In this document: piece after piece, positions 1-9,442 of the stretch
Position numbering within the stretch: position 1 is the stretch's first letter
Layout: every line of letters starts with the position of its first letter
Origin: a virus
Strand: one strand, 5' to 3'
Virus record (IMG/VR): IMGVR_UViG_3300024343_000045
Coordinates: 1-37,644 of that record
Length of the DNA: 37,644 nucleotides
Translations under genes and position numbers: made by a program
The notes under the pieces: model-generated
What the model saw: the letters and a program-made list of their open reading frames with translations, nothing else
Database searches by the model: none
Told to the model about the DNA's origin: nothing

Positions 1-1323
1 GTCTACATTTCCTACTAGCGTCTGGTCATAGATCAGAAACGGCCCTCGGAACATGCTTGAGTTGGTAGTAGTGTCAACGTATTGCTTGGTAGCCGCATCA
101 GAGTCAGCCGAGGGAGTCAGCAGGTTCTTGATCTGGTAGTTGTCCGTCCCGTCTCCCATCTGAACATGGTCGGTTGCAGTTCCCATGTCGCTAATAGGCA
201 GGGACGCAATACCGTTACTCAGGTTCGGGATCTCGGTGCCCAACAGAGGACCCGCAGTCAGGTCTCCCTCGCTGTCAACCCGCAAGACATAAGGAGCGGT
301 TCCTGAGTAGACTCCGCTGTAAAAGTCGGTGCCTTTCAGTTCGCTAAAGGTGATCGAGTCCGCAGCAACAGCATCCCCGGTCACCGAGTCAGTAGCCAGT
401 TTCGCAGCGGTCACCGCATCGTCGGCAATCCTAGAAGTTGTCACGGCTGAGTCCTGAATGTGGTTTGCCGTTACAGCGCGACTAACCGAAGAGAACGCGT
501 TGTCCGCAAGTTTTGCTGCGGTTACTGAGTCATCAGCAAGACCGTCAGTTGTCACGGAGCCATCGCTTACTCCACCAAGCCTAGCAGACCCAAAGTTGAC
601 CACAGAGAAAGTAATACCTACGTCACCAGGTCCCGGCGTAGGAGAGAAGACGATTTGAGCGTCGCCGCCATCGTCTGTGCCCGCAATCGAGTAGTCCGTA
701 CCGGGAACTTGGAGGGCTCCTCCCATAGACACCACCAGCATCGCGGCGTTGATGTAAGTCTGCGAGCCTAGACCCGTCAGAGTGTAGGTAGCCTCGCCGT
801 CCGCAAGAGTACCTGTGAACGTCTTAGGGTTCCCCACAACACCGTACAGCGCAAGACTATCAACATAGCTCCGCGTAACAGCCGAGGACCCATCCGTGTC
901 GGCCAGCACGTTCTTGATGACCTTCGCGCTTCCAGAGACGGCAGCATCCCATTTGCCGTCCGTGTCCCCGTAAGACAGGTAGGAAGCGTCAGGCAGAATC
1001 TCATCGTCCTTGTCCCGCTCAAATGCCTCTTGGGCAATGTACAGGAGTTGACGCTGGGCCGCGTCCAAGTCACTTTCGGTCAGAACCGCGCCGTCCGCAA
1101 AGTCCACTAACTGAGTCGCTAGAGTCCTGGGGGTAGTGCGCCTGAGTGTTACGGTAGTCCCGGTGGGCTCTGTATCGAAAACTACGTCGCTTCCTACCAC
1201 GGACCAGCCCGAACTCTGTAAAGCCGCGTCGATGTACACCGTAATGTGAGTTTCCTTCAGGTAGTTGAAAGTTACCGAGTAGGTAGTACCGCTGATTGCG
1301 TACTGGGAATAGGAGTTAGCCAT
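1..1323 (-). CDS. Tail fiber protein, N-terminal part (runs off the window)
   Basis: The reading frame opens at ATG 1323 and stays open for 441 codons to base 1, so the C-terminus lies outside this edge. Residues 1-110 look like the T7 gp17 N-terminal domain that attaches fibers to the tail: a short beta-rich start (MANSYSQYAIS), an RRTTPR segment, then LVDFADGAVLTESDLDAAQRQLLYIAQEA. Downstream are degenerate repeats of the type DDAVTAAKLA, common in fiber shafts. The gene starts 12 bases after the stop of the giant ejection protein, behind an AGAGAG ribosome site. Joining base 1 to base 37644 keeps the frame open into the fiber segment at the other end. I am sure of the N-terminal domain; the overall gene length is unknown. 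Confidence 0.9.
   Translation of the reverse strand, partial: MANSYSQYAISGTTYSVTFNYLKETHITVYIDAALQSSGWSVVGSDVVFDTEPTGTTVTLRRTTPRTLATQLVDFADGAVLTESDLDAAQRQLLYIAQEAFERDKDDEILPDASYLSYGDTDGKWDAAVSGSAKVIKNVLADTDGSSAVTRSYVDSLALYGVVGNPKTFTGTLADGEATYTLTGLGSQTYINAAMLVVSMGGALQVPGTDYSIAGTDDGGDAQIVFSPTPGPGDVGITFSVVNFGSARLGGVSDGSVTTDGLADDSVTAAKLADNAFSSVSRAVTANHIQDSAVTTSRIADDAVTAAKLATDSVTGDAVAADSITFSELKGTDFYSGVYSGTAPYVLRVDSEGDLTAGPLLGTEIPNLSNGIASLPISDMGTATDHVQMGDGTDNYQIKNLLTPSADSDAATKQYVDTTTNSSMFRGPFLIYDQTLVGNVD
72..405. repeat. Fiber repeat, copy 1 (matches 37312-37644)
   Basis: About 333 bp here are nearly identical to the last 333 bp of the window at a constant offset of 37239. Both copies encode, on the minus strand, a segment running from AKL(A/S)TDSVTGDAV to TKQYVD. 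Differences are scattered substitutions, for example SADSDAATKQYVD here against SASTDAVTKQYVD there, so this is not an exact terminal redundancy. It is either a tandem duplication inside one fiber gene or two population variants at an assembly break. Confidence 0.85.
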
Positions 1324-1335
1324 AGTGTCTCTCTA

Positions 1336-4300
1336 CTAGAGGGGGAATAGCGAGGCGCGGATAGCCTCTGGGGATGTGCCGCGATGTTGGGCGCGTTGAA
1401 TGATTGCTCGGTTCTGGCGAGCCGTGCGTACTTCAGGGAACTCTTGCATCATCTCGGTTTCAGCCTTGTTGCGGAACTTACGGATGACTTTGTTGATCTC
1501 GCTAACTCGCGGTGAACCTTCGTCACCAAAGGACTCCGGCGACATCCGCTGGTAGTTCCGCGAGTTGATTAGGCGGGTCAGGGTCTGCTTCAGACTGCGA
1601 CCTTTGATGCGGACTTCGCCGTGAAGCTCCATCCAACGGTCATACGCGGTTTGACCCGAAGAGTCCGCTAGAGCCTTCAGGTCTAAGTTGTACCGCGTGG
1701 GACTCGGGGGTCCGAAGGCGTGACCAAGGTTCTTGACCTCAAGGTTGATGGGGTCACTGGTCGTGGTCGAGTGCATGATCGGCAGGAACCAATCGGTCGC
1801 CCTACCGCCCCACGCTTGGTGCTTCTCAATCGCCTCGCCCATGAAGTTACGGACGGGCATCAGGCTGTCGCTCAAGCCAGGGATCTGCGACTTGATCTGA
1901 TCCATGACCCCGTGGATCTCGCGGAAACTCTGGTCATCTCCAAGGGTCGATGTGAAAGACCGCGTGAAGCCCGACAGAGGCACAATGGAACCGCCAGCCT
2001 TGCGGAGCATCTTTCCGGCGTATCGTTCGGGGTCCTGCATGAGACCCGTTAGATCCATAAGGCCCGTCAAATAGGTCTTTGAGCCTAGGTTTCGCGCCAA
2101 CGCCACGCCAACTTCAAGGCCCAGGTTCTCGCTGGTGTTCTGAAGTTCCTCGGGGGCGTACTGGTTTACTTCAACCATGTCGCCTACAACGCCAAGGATT
2201 GTGGCAAACGGGTCAAACCGGCGGTAACTAAAGTACTCGTCGCCAATCTTGATCGAGTAGGGTTGCCAACCAGCTTGCTCCCACAGTTTGCGCTGCTGGA
2301 TATCCTTAGGTCCACCGCCAGTGATGCCCCCTTCGGCTGCTAAGGCAGTAGCTGTAATCGTGAACCCAAGACCCGCAACGAAACGCCCGTGAGCTTCTGC
2401 GGCTCGCTTTGGGTCACCGGAGGCTAGGTCGGCAATAAAGCGCGAGCGATTGCCCAGTTTATCTGACAGGTCCTTGATCGTCTTGTCAGCAGGTACGCCC
2501 CGCAGTTTACCAGCAAGGATTCGGGCTCCGTTGAGTGCTGGGTCTACCGTGCGCTCGCCCGTCCAACTCAGCAGGTTGACCGGGGTTCGGACGAAGGTGA
2601 TAAAGGGCCGCATGACCGGATGATTGTTTACCAGTTTCTGCGTAGAGCGGCCCAGTTCTCGGAACCCAGCCTCACCTTTTTTCAACTCGCGGGTCTGTGT
2701 GACATCTCGGGAAATCTCCAGTGCCCTTGCAGCCAACGCGCTGCGACCTTGGACCTCGCGGTCCTTGAGAGCATTTGTGACAAACTCGTCTTTTGCGGAA
2801 CCGCTAAGTCCCCGCTGCTTGGCAGCAGCCCTAAGGTTCGGAAGAGTCAAAGCGAGGTCATCAACCAGCATCCCGTCCATCTGGCTCTCAATCCACTTAG
2901 CCAACTCCGGGCCACTCTTGTTTTGTTTGCGGCCCTGCTTGGCTAGGTCAGCCATGACAACGGCGCGGTAGTTCAGAGTCTTGACCGCAGAGTCTGTAGC
3001 CGACAAAGCGCGTCCCGACAGCCTAACAATAGTCCCTAGCCAGTTTGTGGCCGTTCCGGCAGCAGACTCGTCGGTGAACCCTACGTTAGCCGCCGTGATG
3101 GCGCGTTGCTGCTGCCCCGGAAGGTCCATTGTTCCTGACCCAGCCGAAGCGTCGAGTAGTAGACGGTCTTCGACCCAAGACTTCTTAGCGACACGGGCAG
3201 CATCTCCCCAGCCAAAGAACAACTTAGCAAACTCTGACGTAACGTAAGAGAACTCTGACATAAAGTCGGAAGCTGCCTCTGAGTCGCCCCTGAGTGAAGC
3301 ACCCATGGCCCCCTCAAGAGGACGGTAGAACGAAGTCAGCACGGGTCCAACGAAGTTAGTCATAAGGGTGACCGGAGAACTCAGGATTGCTGAGATGAAC
3401 CCTTCGTTATACATAGCCAACCACTTGTTGTGCTGGAACTTCTTTAGGGCCTTCATGCCGCCGCCTACGCCGCCAGCTTGGATAGCTTCGGAAAGACCGC
3501 GAGCCTTGCCTACCAGTTTCTCCCGGCCACCGAGAGCTTCTATGGTTGACTCTAGGGCCGACTTCTGCTGGGCCGACAGGTTGTCAATAAAGTTCTTCTC
3601 GGTATCCGATGGACCTTTACCGGAACCTTTGCCGGGGCCTTTACCGGGACCTTTATCGGGACCAGCACCTTCGCCTTTGCCGGGACCTTTGCCGGGACCA
3701 GCACCTTCGCCTTTGCCGGGACCAGCACCTTCGCCCATACCGGGACCAGCGCCTTCGCCCATACCGGGACCAGCGCCTTCGCCCATACCGGGACCAGCAC
3801 CTTCGCCTTTGCCGGGACCAGCACCTTCGCCCATACCGGGACCAGCGCCTTCGCCCATACCGGAACGGCGTGTGGGCTGCGCTTGTCCTGGGTCAATCTC
3901 GCCAAGATACTTGCGGAGTCTTAGAGACTGACTCTGCGCTGCCCCAAGACCCTTGACGGCACCAAAGACCGCCTGAGTGTCCTCTATTGCTAGGGCAAGT
4001 CGCACTAGGTTCTCGGAAGTGTCGGCCTCCTCGAAGGCTTTGAGAGCCGGAAGCAAGTGAGCCTCATTGAGACTCTTGAGCTTGAAATGCCACTTGAAGG
4101 CTTCTCGGGCTACATCATCCTGTGAACGAGTAGTACGTCGGATCTGCTTGAGGAGGTCTTCCACAGACTCCCCGCTGTACTCAGAGAGACCTTCGAGTGC
4201 CTCGTTGGCCGCTTCTATATCAGACCTGCGGCCAATGTGTGGAGCGATCTCTTCCTCAAAGACATCATCTAGGGTTCTGAGTATAGGAGCTACGTCTGCG

Positions 4301-6180
4301 CCCATGCCCCGGAGGTTGTAGTGGGGGAAGTCCGAAACTGCGAACTTACCGTCTTCCCACTTCTGCCGCTGAACTTTGATCTCTTCGGTGGACTGGATGA
4401 CCTTGGGGGTAGGGGTGGGAACCTCCGCGTCATCCATCATTGCTTGTCCCGGCCTTAGGTCTTGCGCTGTAGGGTCTGGGGCTTTCCTCCCAAACTTACG
4501 GGCCTGAAGTTCAGCAGGACTGAGTCCTTGGTTAGTCCCCAAACCCCCAAGATCCGTGGTATTCCCCGGCTTTGCCTCAGGTCTAGCTAGGAAGATAGCC
4601 TCAACTTCGGCGGGTGTCCGTCCTTTGGTGTCAATGCCTAAAGCAATAGTGTGCAACCGATCTAACTCTTCCTGAGCAGACTTCTGGAGCTTAGGGTCAA
4701 GACCTGATAGGGACTCTCGGATCTTTGTGATAAAGCCTTGCCACGCCTCTTGGACAGCCTTGAGTAGACCCATAGCCTCTGCGCGACCCTCTCCCCGTTT
4801 GATGAGGAAGGTTGCAAAGGATTGAGCAGCAAACTCCGAGGGGCTATTAGCAATATGCTTGAGTTGATTAGGGCCAGTAATACCCATCTCATCTCTGACA
4901 AACTTCTTAACAGCCTCTACGCCTCCTTCATCAACCAAGCGTCTATAGACATCCCTGATCGCATTGGAGGAATCCTCTATGTGCCCTAACTCATGAGCGA
5001 AGGTGTGGAGAGCCGTAAGCCCCTTGGACTCATGGATATCCTTTGCGATAGTGACCACATTGGCGATGTCGGAAGAAAAGAGATTGTCATGGTCAATCTC
5101 GAAGGTGTGGGAGCCCAGGATATCCCCAGACACCCCAAATACCTCCTTCTTGCCTACTACATTCACCTGAAGCTTGTCCGCAAAGCGGAAGTCAGATCCT
5201 CGCGTTGCTAGGTCTAGGATCTGAACCTGACCGGGAGTAATGAGTCCCGCGTCGTAGATCTCACGGATTCCATCCACGAACTTCTGGGCTCCCGGAGTGT
5301 CCGGTAGGTCCGGGAACGTCCGAGCTAGAATGTCATCAAAGGGTAGGTCATCGGGAGATACATCGAAAGGCCCTACGTCCCCCGCCTCCCCATCTACTAG
5401 GGCCTTAGGCTCCTCTAAGTCAGCCGACAGTTTTACCTCAGCCTCGGCATCCACAGCCTTATTGTAGTCAACGGCTGCTTCTTCCTTGGTAGACCCTTTA
5501 GTCATGGCATCGTCAAATGCCTTGCGCCCCTTGAAGATGGCTCGGACACCCAGCAGCAGCGAGTCAAACACTACGCCAGCACCCAGCCCCTCAACTGCTG
5601 CCTTGAGCCGCCCGACAACCTCAGGGTCATCAGGGTCAGACTTCAGGAACTCAGTGATCGGGTCGCTCAGACCGCCGTACTGCTGGAGCATGTCCGACAG
5701 TCGGGCCTCATGGCCCTGCATGACGGCAAAGTCAGCAACGAAACCAGCGGTAGCCTCTTGACCACGGCGAGCAAGCCAACCCTTGGCTCCCTTACCTTTA
5801 GCCGCCTTTTCGAGACCGCCAGCCAACTTGACCGCTTTTCCAGATTTACCTGCGGTTCCTGCAATCTTGGCTCCGCGACCTACCCAGCCAGCTACCGGAA
5901 TAAACGCGGTGCCGAACTCGGTGATGCCTTCAAGCAGACCGCCAACGACAGTCTCCGAAGTGCCAAGCCCAAGGTTCTCGGGGACATCGTAGTCCATGCC
6001 GAACACGTTGCCTAACTCTGCGATCCCCTCGACAGCACCAGCTACACCGCGAAACGGGGCGGCTACAACGTCTTTAGCGAAATCAAAGAACCCAAAGTCA
6101 TCCTCGCGTTCATCGAGAGGCTTTAGGTGGTCTGGGGCCGTGTCGTATAGTGGGTCAGACCACGGGTCGTATGGGGGCAT
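1336..6180 (-). CDS. Giant internal virion/ejection protein (T7 gp16 position)
   Basis: At 1614 residues this is the largest gene, and it sits where T7 has gene 16, the ejected core protein that helps form a channel through the cell envelope. T7 gp16 (1318 aa) begins with a lytic transglycosylase domain; I see none here. Instead residues 396-400 read HELGH within LHTFAHELGHIED, a zinc-peptidase HExxH motif, with a possible third ligand at Glu449 (NSPSEFAAQ). Residues about 771-855 are a Gly-rich tandem repeat of GMGEGAGP/GKGEGAGP. The rest is long and mostly helical, as expected of a core protein. The ATG overlaps the preceding stop (TAATG), which favours coupled translation. The role is inferred from position, size and context; peptidase activity is only suggested by the motif. 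Confidence 0.8.
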   Translation of the reverse strand: MPPYDPWSDPLYDTAPDHLKPLDEREDDFGFFDFAKDVVAAPFRGVAGAVEGIAELGNVFGMDYDVPENLGLGTSETVVGGLLEGITEFGTAFIPVAGWVGRGAKIAGTAGKSGKAVKLAGGLEKAAKGKGAKGWLARRGQEATAGFVADFAVMQGHEARLSDMLQQYGGLSDPITEFLKSDPDDPEVVGRLKAAVEGLGAGVVFDSLLLGVRAIFKGRKAFDDAMTKGSTKEEAAVDYNKAVDAEAEVKLSADLEEPKALVDGEAGDVGPFDVSPDDLPFDDILARTFPDLPDTPGAQKFVDGIREIYDAGLITPGQVQILDLATRGSDFRFADKLQVNVVGKKEVFGVSGDILGSHTFEIDHDNLFSSDIANVVTIAKDIHESKGLTALHTFAHELGHIEDSSNAIRDVYRRLVDEGGVEAVKKFVRDEMGITGPNQLKHIANSPSEFAAQSFATFLIKRGEGRAEAMGLLKAVQEAWQGFITKIRESLSGLDPKLQKSAQEELDRLHTIALGIDTKGRTPAEVEAIFLARPEAKPGNTTDLGGLGTNQGLSPAELQARKFGRKAPDPTAQDLRPGQAMMDDAEVPTPTPKVIQSTEEIKVQRQKWEDGKFAVSDFPHYNLRGMGADVAPILRTLDDVFEEEIAPHIGRRSDIEAANEALEGLSEYSGESVEDLLKQIRRTTRSQDDVAREAFKWHFKLKSLNEAHLLPALKAFEEADTSENLVRLALAIEDTQAVFGAVKGLGAAQSQSLRLRKYLGEIDPGQAQPTRRSGMGEGAGPGMGEGAGPGKGEGAGPGMGEGAGPGMGEGAGPGMGEGAGPGKGEGAGPGKGPGKGEGAGPDKGPGKGPGKGSGKGPSDTEKNFIDNLSAQQKSALESTIEALGGREKLVGKARGLSEAIQAGGVGGGMKALKKFQHNKWLAMYNEGFISAILSSPVTLMTNFVGPVLTSFYRPLEGAMGASLRGDSEAASDFMSEFSYVTSEFAKLFFGWGDAARVAKKSWVEDRLLLDASAGSGTMDLPGQQQRAITAANVGFTDESAAGTATNWLGTIVRLSGRALSATDSAVKTLNYRAVVMADLAKQGRKQNKSGPELAKWIESQMDGMLVDDLALTLPNLRAAAKQRGLSGSAKDEFVTNALKDREVQGRSALAARALEISRDVTQTRELKKGEAGFRELGRSTQKLVNNHPVMRPFITFVRTPVNLLSWTGERTVDPALNGARILAGKLRGVPADKTIKDLSDKLGNRSRFIADLASGDPKRAAEAHGRFVAGLGFTITATALAAEGGITGGGPKDIQQRKLWEQAGWQPYSIKIGDEYFSYRRFDPFATILGVVGDMVEVNQYAPEELQNTSENLGLEVGVALARNLGSKTYLTGLMDLTGLMQDPERYAGKMLRKAGGSIVPLSGFTRSFTSTLGDDQSFREIHGVMDQIKSQIPGLSDSLMPVRNFMGEAIEKHQAWGGRATDWFLPIMHSTTTSDPINLEVKNLGHAFGPPSPTRYNLDLKALADSSGQTAYDRWMELHGEVRIKGRSLKQTLTRLINSRNYQRMSPESFGDEGSPRVSEINKVIRKFRNKAETEMMQEFPEVRTARQNRAIIQRAQHRGTSPEAIRASLFPL
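3610..3868 (-). repeat. 24-bp tandem repeat coding a Gly-rich octapeptide
   Basis: Within the giant ejection protein gene, 24-bp units encode eight copies of GMGEGAGP or GKGEGAGP. They are followed by tetrapeptides of the GKGP type (DKGP, GKGP, GKGS, GKGP). Units differ mainly at the Met/Lys codon and by silent changes. The segment separates the HExxH-containing half from the C-terminal half and looks like a flexible linker. Long open frames on other strands here (Pro-rich on the plus strand) are by-products of the repeat. Confidence 0.95.
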
Positions 6181-8876
6181 TACTGTTTACCTTTGGAGGT
6201 GTGGTGGAGAGCATGCTGCTGCTTGGACACAATGGTAGCCATTAGCAGCGTTTTGCCTGACTCAAGTGTGTAGGTCTGTGGGAGCCCAAGGTTCTTTACA
6301 ATCTGGCCCCATCCGGTATTCGCAAGGTCTTCATCTGTGGGGACATCGCCTTTTGCTTCGATTAGCTCTAGGATTTCTGTGTCCAGACCCGCGTGTTCGC
6401 CAGATTTGAACCAGATGGGGATAACGGCTGTGTTACCTGCTACGCCGATATTGATAGGCTCTTTGGCATTCCGCAGGTCTTCTGAGGGGACTCCTTGTAG
6501 ACCGTACAGAGTGTTCAGCAGCTTCTTGGCTTCATCGCGGTCTACTGTAGTCCCGTCGATAGTGATGGATTCTGGAGATACGTTTGTAATCGCAGGAGTA
6601 GGACCGTCTCCCCGCCATCGCGTTACCGGAGAATACTTATTGTTTCCAACATGATAAAACTCGCCTGTTTTTTCTCGGCTCATACCCACAGATTCCAGAG
6701 CTTCATCTCGGGTAGACACGCGGCGGTCAATAAACGCATCCAGGAGCGAAATAGTGCTTGCTGTAAATCTTTCAAAGTCTGCGGACTGTCTTCCGGCAGG
6801 GCTGCTCAGAGGGTTCTTGAGCCTCTCTTTGCTGTCATCAAACAGGTCGCCTAAGTCAAGCCTTCCAGCCTGCACTCCAGCAAACGGGAGACTCCCAGTC
6901 TCTACGTCAACCTCGGGGAACTTAGGGCGAGACTGTTTAGTGGAGGTTTGAGCCCCATACTGAAGTTCCAAAGCGCGTGTCGCCTCGTTAGCGGCATCGG
7001 CTACTTTAGTTTTCATGGCTTCAAATAAACTACCGGCGTTATTTCTCAAGTGTAGATCCACAGCCGCCCTAATCTGCTCGGGGTTAGTAATCCCTTCAGC
7101 GATCTTCTCAAGCCTTACTAAGTCGGCTTCATCGCGAAGCTCCGTTTCAAACTGAGCTGTCAGATCAAGCTGTATAGTCGGGCTACCCTGGACAACCTCG
7201 GGGAAACTAGAACTGAAGGCTCTGTTCAAGTTCCCTACGGTGACGGAGAGTTTGCTAAAGATAGAATCAAGTTGGATGTCCGTCCGCTTTGCAGCCAACC
7301 CTAACCCATTAGCTTCGGCTCGAAAGTTCTCCAGAGCCTCCCCGCCCTCGCTGTATCGGGCAACGACAGCAGATTGAGCGTCTGCGTCATCTCCTGCTGC
7401 GGCCATCTCTTGGGTAAACGCTGTTGTAAAGCGGTCAGTCAACGGCCCTGCGACCTGTTGATCTTCTTCGGACAGCGCGCCCTTGGAGAACCCAAAGAGA
7501 CTCTTGGCCACATCTTGAACTACCTCACCCACGCGAATACGCACTAAGGCATCAGAAGTACTAGAGTTTTTGCTGCTGGTCTCCTCCAACCTCCTCAACA
7601 GAGGTACGGCATCATCCCATCCAACATCACCGCTATTGACTGCCGCAATAACATCGTCTTGAGATGCCGCGCCCGTCCATACCGCAATACGAAGTTCCTT
7701 CAGTTGCTGTGGGTCAGACTCATCAACGCGCTTCATAATGAACTCTTCGCCCGCCAGCAGTTCACTCTGGATCTGCTCCTCGGTAAGCCCCATTGACAGT
7801 AGACGCGGCTTTAGTACCGTGTCGCGCCACTCAATAACCTGATCTTCAGTTGCCTCGGGGTTTTCTATTTTGAACTTAGAAGCTAGGTCGGTTACCAGTT
7901 CAGTCACATCGCCCTTGCTTTCAAAATCTTGCTCCCGAACCAACTTGCGGACATCGGAATACGCAGCCGCCAGTTTTTCTGCGTCCTTGGTTCCAGGGCG
8001 AAACAAGCCCTTCCCGCCATCTCCAAACTCATCGTCTAGCCGATCTAGAAGCTCCAAAGCACGTTCTTCGCCGTGAATAGGGTCTTCTTTGACCATTTCC
8101 ATCGAGGCACGGATAAACGCATCTTGCTTCAGGCTGCGTATTTCAGACACGCTCCAACCACTCATAGCTCCCGCCTCTAACTCTACACCTTCCCAAACTT
8201 GGGCCTCATCTTCCTTAGTGAGACCAGAGCCAACAAGGACAGCCGCCTCGTAAGCCGCTTGGCTGTAGTTAGAGCCCTCACTGTCACGCAGGGCTTTCCT
8301 ACGGGACTCATGGGCTTCGCCGTCAATCTTTTCGAGAAGAGGCCCTAGGATGGACTCTGCGCCTTGGCGAGCGTAGTGCCCCTCAAACTTGTCGCGCCAC
8401 CTAGTACCCAACTCCGAAACCATCTGCTGGATATCTGGGGTCTTAGTGGGGTCCAGCATCTCGCCCTTCATGGCCTCGTAATCAGCCACGATGTCGGGGA
8501 CCATCTCTTTGGCAATCCGGCGGTTAGCATGGAACTGTACAGCAAGTTGGTAAACAGGACGATGACCTCGCGGACCCAGTTGCTTCCACTCTTCCTTGTC
8601 CCATGTGGACATGTTCTTTAGCTGCGCATCGCTCAAATCTTGAGCCGTGAGTTGCGCTGCTTCTTCGTCGTGTTCCCTCGCGCCTTTTTCCTGCCACGCC
8701 GCAAAGTCCCTGATTGTCGGACTGAGAGCCGCAAGTGCCTGAGCCGCCTCTAGGGCGGGGTTCGTCACCATTTCTTCCGTCTTTGGTGCGTTAGTCCGAT
8801 AGTAGGTGTCTACAGGTTGGGCAGCGGGTGTAACCTGGATGCCGGGAAGGTCCAGCCGTACGTCTTGTCTAGCCAC
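6180..8876 (-). CDS. Internal virion protein (T7 gp15-like)
   Basis: This 898-residue protein lies between a gp14-like gene and the gp16-like gene, the position of T7 gene 15, whose product forms part of the internal core and the DNA-ejection conduit. It is soluble, acidic and predicted to be mostly helical, with no signal peptide or membrane segment. The frame extends to a TTG at 8885, but I prefer GTG 8876. It overlaps the gp14 stop as TAGTG and has GGAG nine bases upstream, the same arrangement as at the terminase gene in this genome. The product is longer than T7 gp15 (747 aa). The assignment rests on gene order and size rather than motifs. Confidence 0.75.
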   Translation of the reverse strand: MARQDVRLDLPGIQVTPAAQPVDTYYRTNAPKTEEMVTNPALEAAQALAALSPTIRDFAAWQEKGAREHDEEAAQLTAQDLSDAQLKNMSTWDKEEWKQLGPRGHRPVYQLAVQFHANRRIAKEMVPDIVADYEAMKGEMLDPTKTPDIQQMVSELGTRWRDKFEGHYARQGAESILGPLLEKIDGEAHESRRKALRDSEGSNYSQAAYEAAVLVGSGLTKEDEAQVWEGVELEAGAMSGWSVSEIRSLKQDAFIRASMEMVKEDPIHGEERALELLDRLDDEFGDGGKGLFRPGTKDAEKLAAAYSDVRKLVREQDFESKGDVTELVTDLASKFKIENPEATEDQVIEWRDTVLKPRLLSMGLTEEQIQSELLAGEEFIMKRVDESDPQQLKELRIAVWTGAASQDDVIAAVNSGDVGWDDAVPLLRRLEETSSKNSSTSDALVRIRVGEVVQDVAKSLFGFSKGALSEEDQQVAGPLTDRFTTAFTQEMAAAGDDADAQSAVVARYSEGGEALENFRAEANGLGLAAKRTDIQLDSIFSKLSVTVGNLNRAFSSSFPEVVQGSPTIQLDLTAQFETELRDEADLVRLEKIAEGITNPEQIRAAVDLHLRNNAGSLFEAMKTKVADAANEATRALELQYGAQTSTKQSRPKFPEVDVETGSLPFAGVQAGRLDLGDLFDDSKERLKNPLSSPAGRQSADFERFTASTISLLDAFIDRRVSTRDEALESVGMSREKTGEFYHVGNNKYSPVTRWRGDGPTPAITNVSPESITIDGTTVDRDEAKKLLNTLYGLQGVPSEDLRNAKEPINIGVAGNTAVIPIWFKSGEHAGLDTEILELIEAKGDVPTDEDLANTGWGQIVKNLGLPQTYTLESGKTLLMATIVSKQQHALHHTSKGKQ

Positions 8877-9442
8877 TAGGTCCAACTCCAGTCAGTCTTG
8901 CCAGTGTTAGCGTTTTGCACCCCAAACGTCTGGATGCCCTGCATCATACCTTGGCCGAAAGCCATCGGAATCATCAACGGGTTTGGCATAGCTACGGGTT
9001 CAGGTATTGTGGACAGGATGCGGCCCTGCTGTTGGGAGCGAACTGCTTCCATTTGATCCATCATGGCCGACTCACGGAACTGCTGCGAGCGCATCTGTCC
9101 GTAACTGTATTCTGCTTCTGACCGCTCAAAGTCGCGCAGCAGGGCATCAACAGAGTTACCAGCGACCCCGCCTTCACCTGCCGCTGCTCGGCCTGACCCC
9201 ATAGCCTGACGGGCCTGACGCGAGGCTTTCATAATGTCCATAGCGCGGGCCTCTCTCTCTTGGGACATGCGTTGCTGCATCCCCTTGTACTGACTAAACG
9301 CAGCATCGTTAGCGATCTTGGTGTTCTGCGCGTGGATCTTGTTTTGGTACTCAGCGGTCGCTTCGGCTTGCTCCTTTTGACCGATGTACTGAAGACCTGC
9401 TTGAGCCACCGACATGGCGACCATTGCGGCTACGTTGCACAT
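8876..9442 (-). CDS. Internal virion protein (T7 gp14-like)
   Basis: I choose ATG 9442, which gives 188 residues beginning MCNVAAMVAMSVAQAG. T7 gp14 also begins with Met-Cys and a short hydrophobic stretch, and it is about 196 aa. A longer frame to 9508 would overlap the upstream gene more. From this start the overlap is 13 nt, with GGAG about 11 bases upstream. After the hydrophobic N-terminus comes a helical, Gln/Ala/Arg-rich body (YIGQKEQAEATAEYQNKIHAQN) typical of gp14, the first core protein ejected, which is associated with the outer membrane pore. Family assignment comes from length, N-terminus and position. Confidence 0.8.
   Translation of the reverse strand: MCNVAAMVAMSVAQAGLQYIGQKEQAEATAEYQNKIHAQNTKIANDAAFSQYKGMQQRMSQEREARAMDIMKASRQARQAMGSGRAAAGEGGVAGNSVDALLRDFERSEAEYSYGQMRSQQFRESAMMDQMEAVRSQQQGRILSTIPEPVAMPNPLMIPMAFGQGMMQGIQTFGVQNANTGKTDWSWT

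Noticed and set aside
3368-3931. Proline-rich plus-strand frame over the Gly-rich repeat, and other frames through the repeat
   Set aside because: A 24-bp repeat without stops is open in several frames; only the minus-strand frame is part of a long gene.
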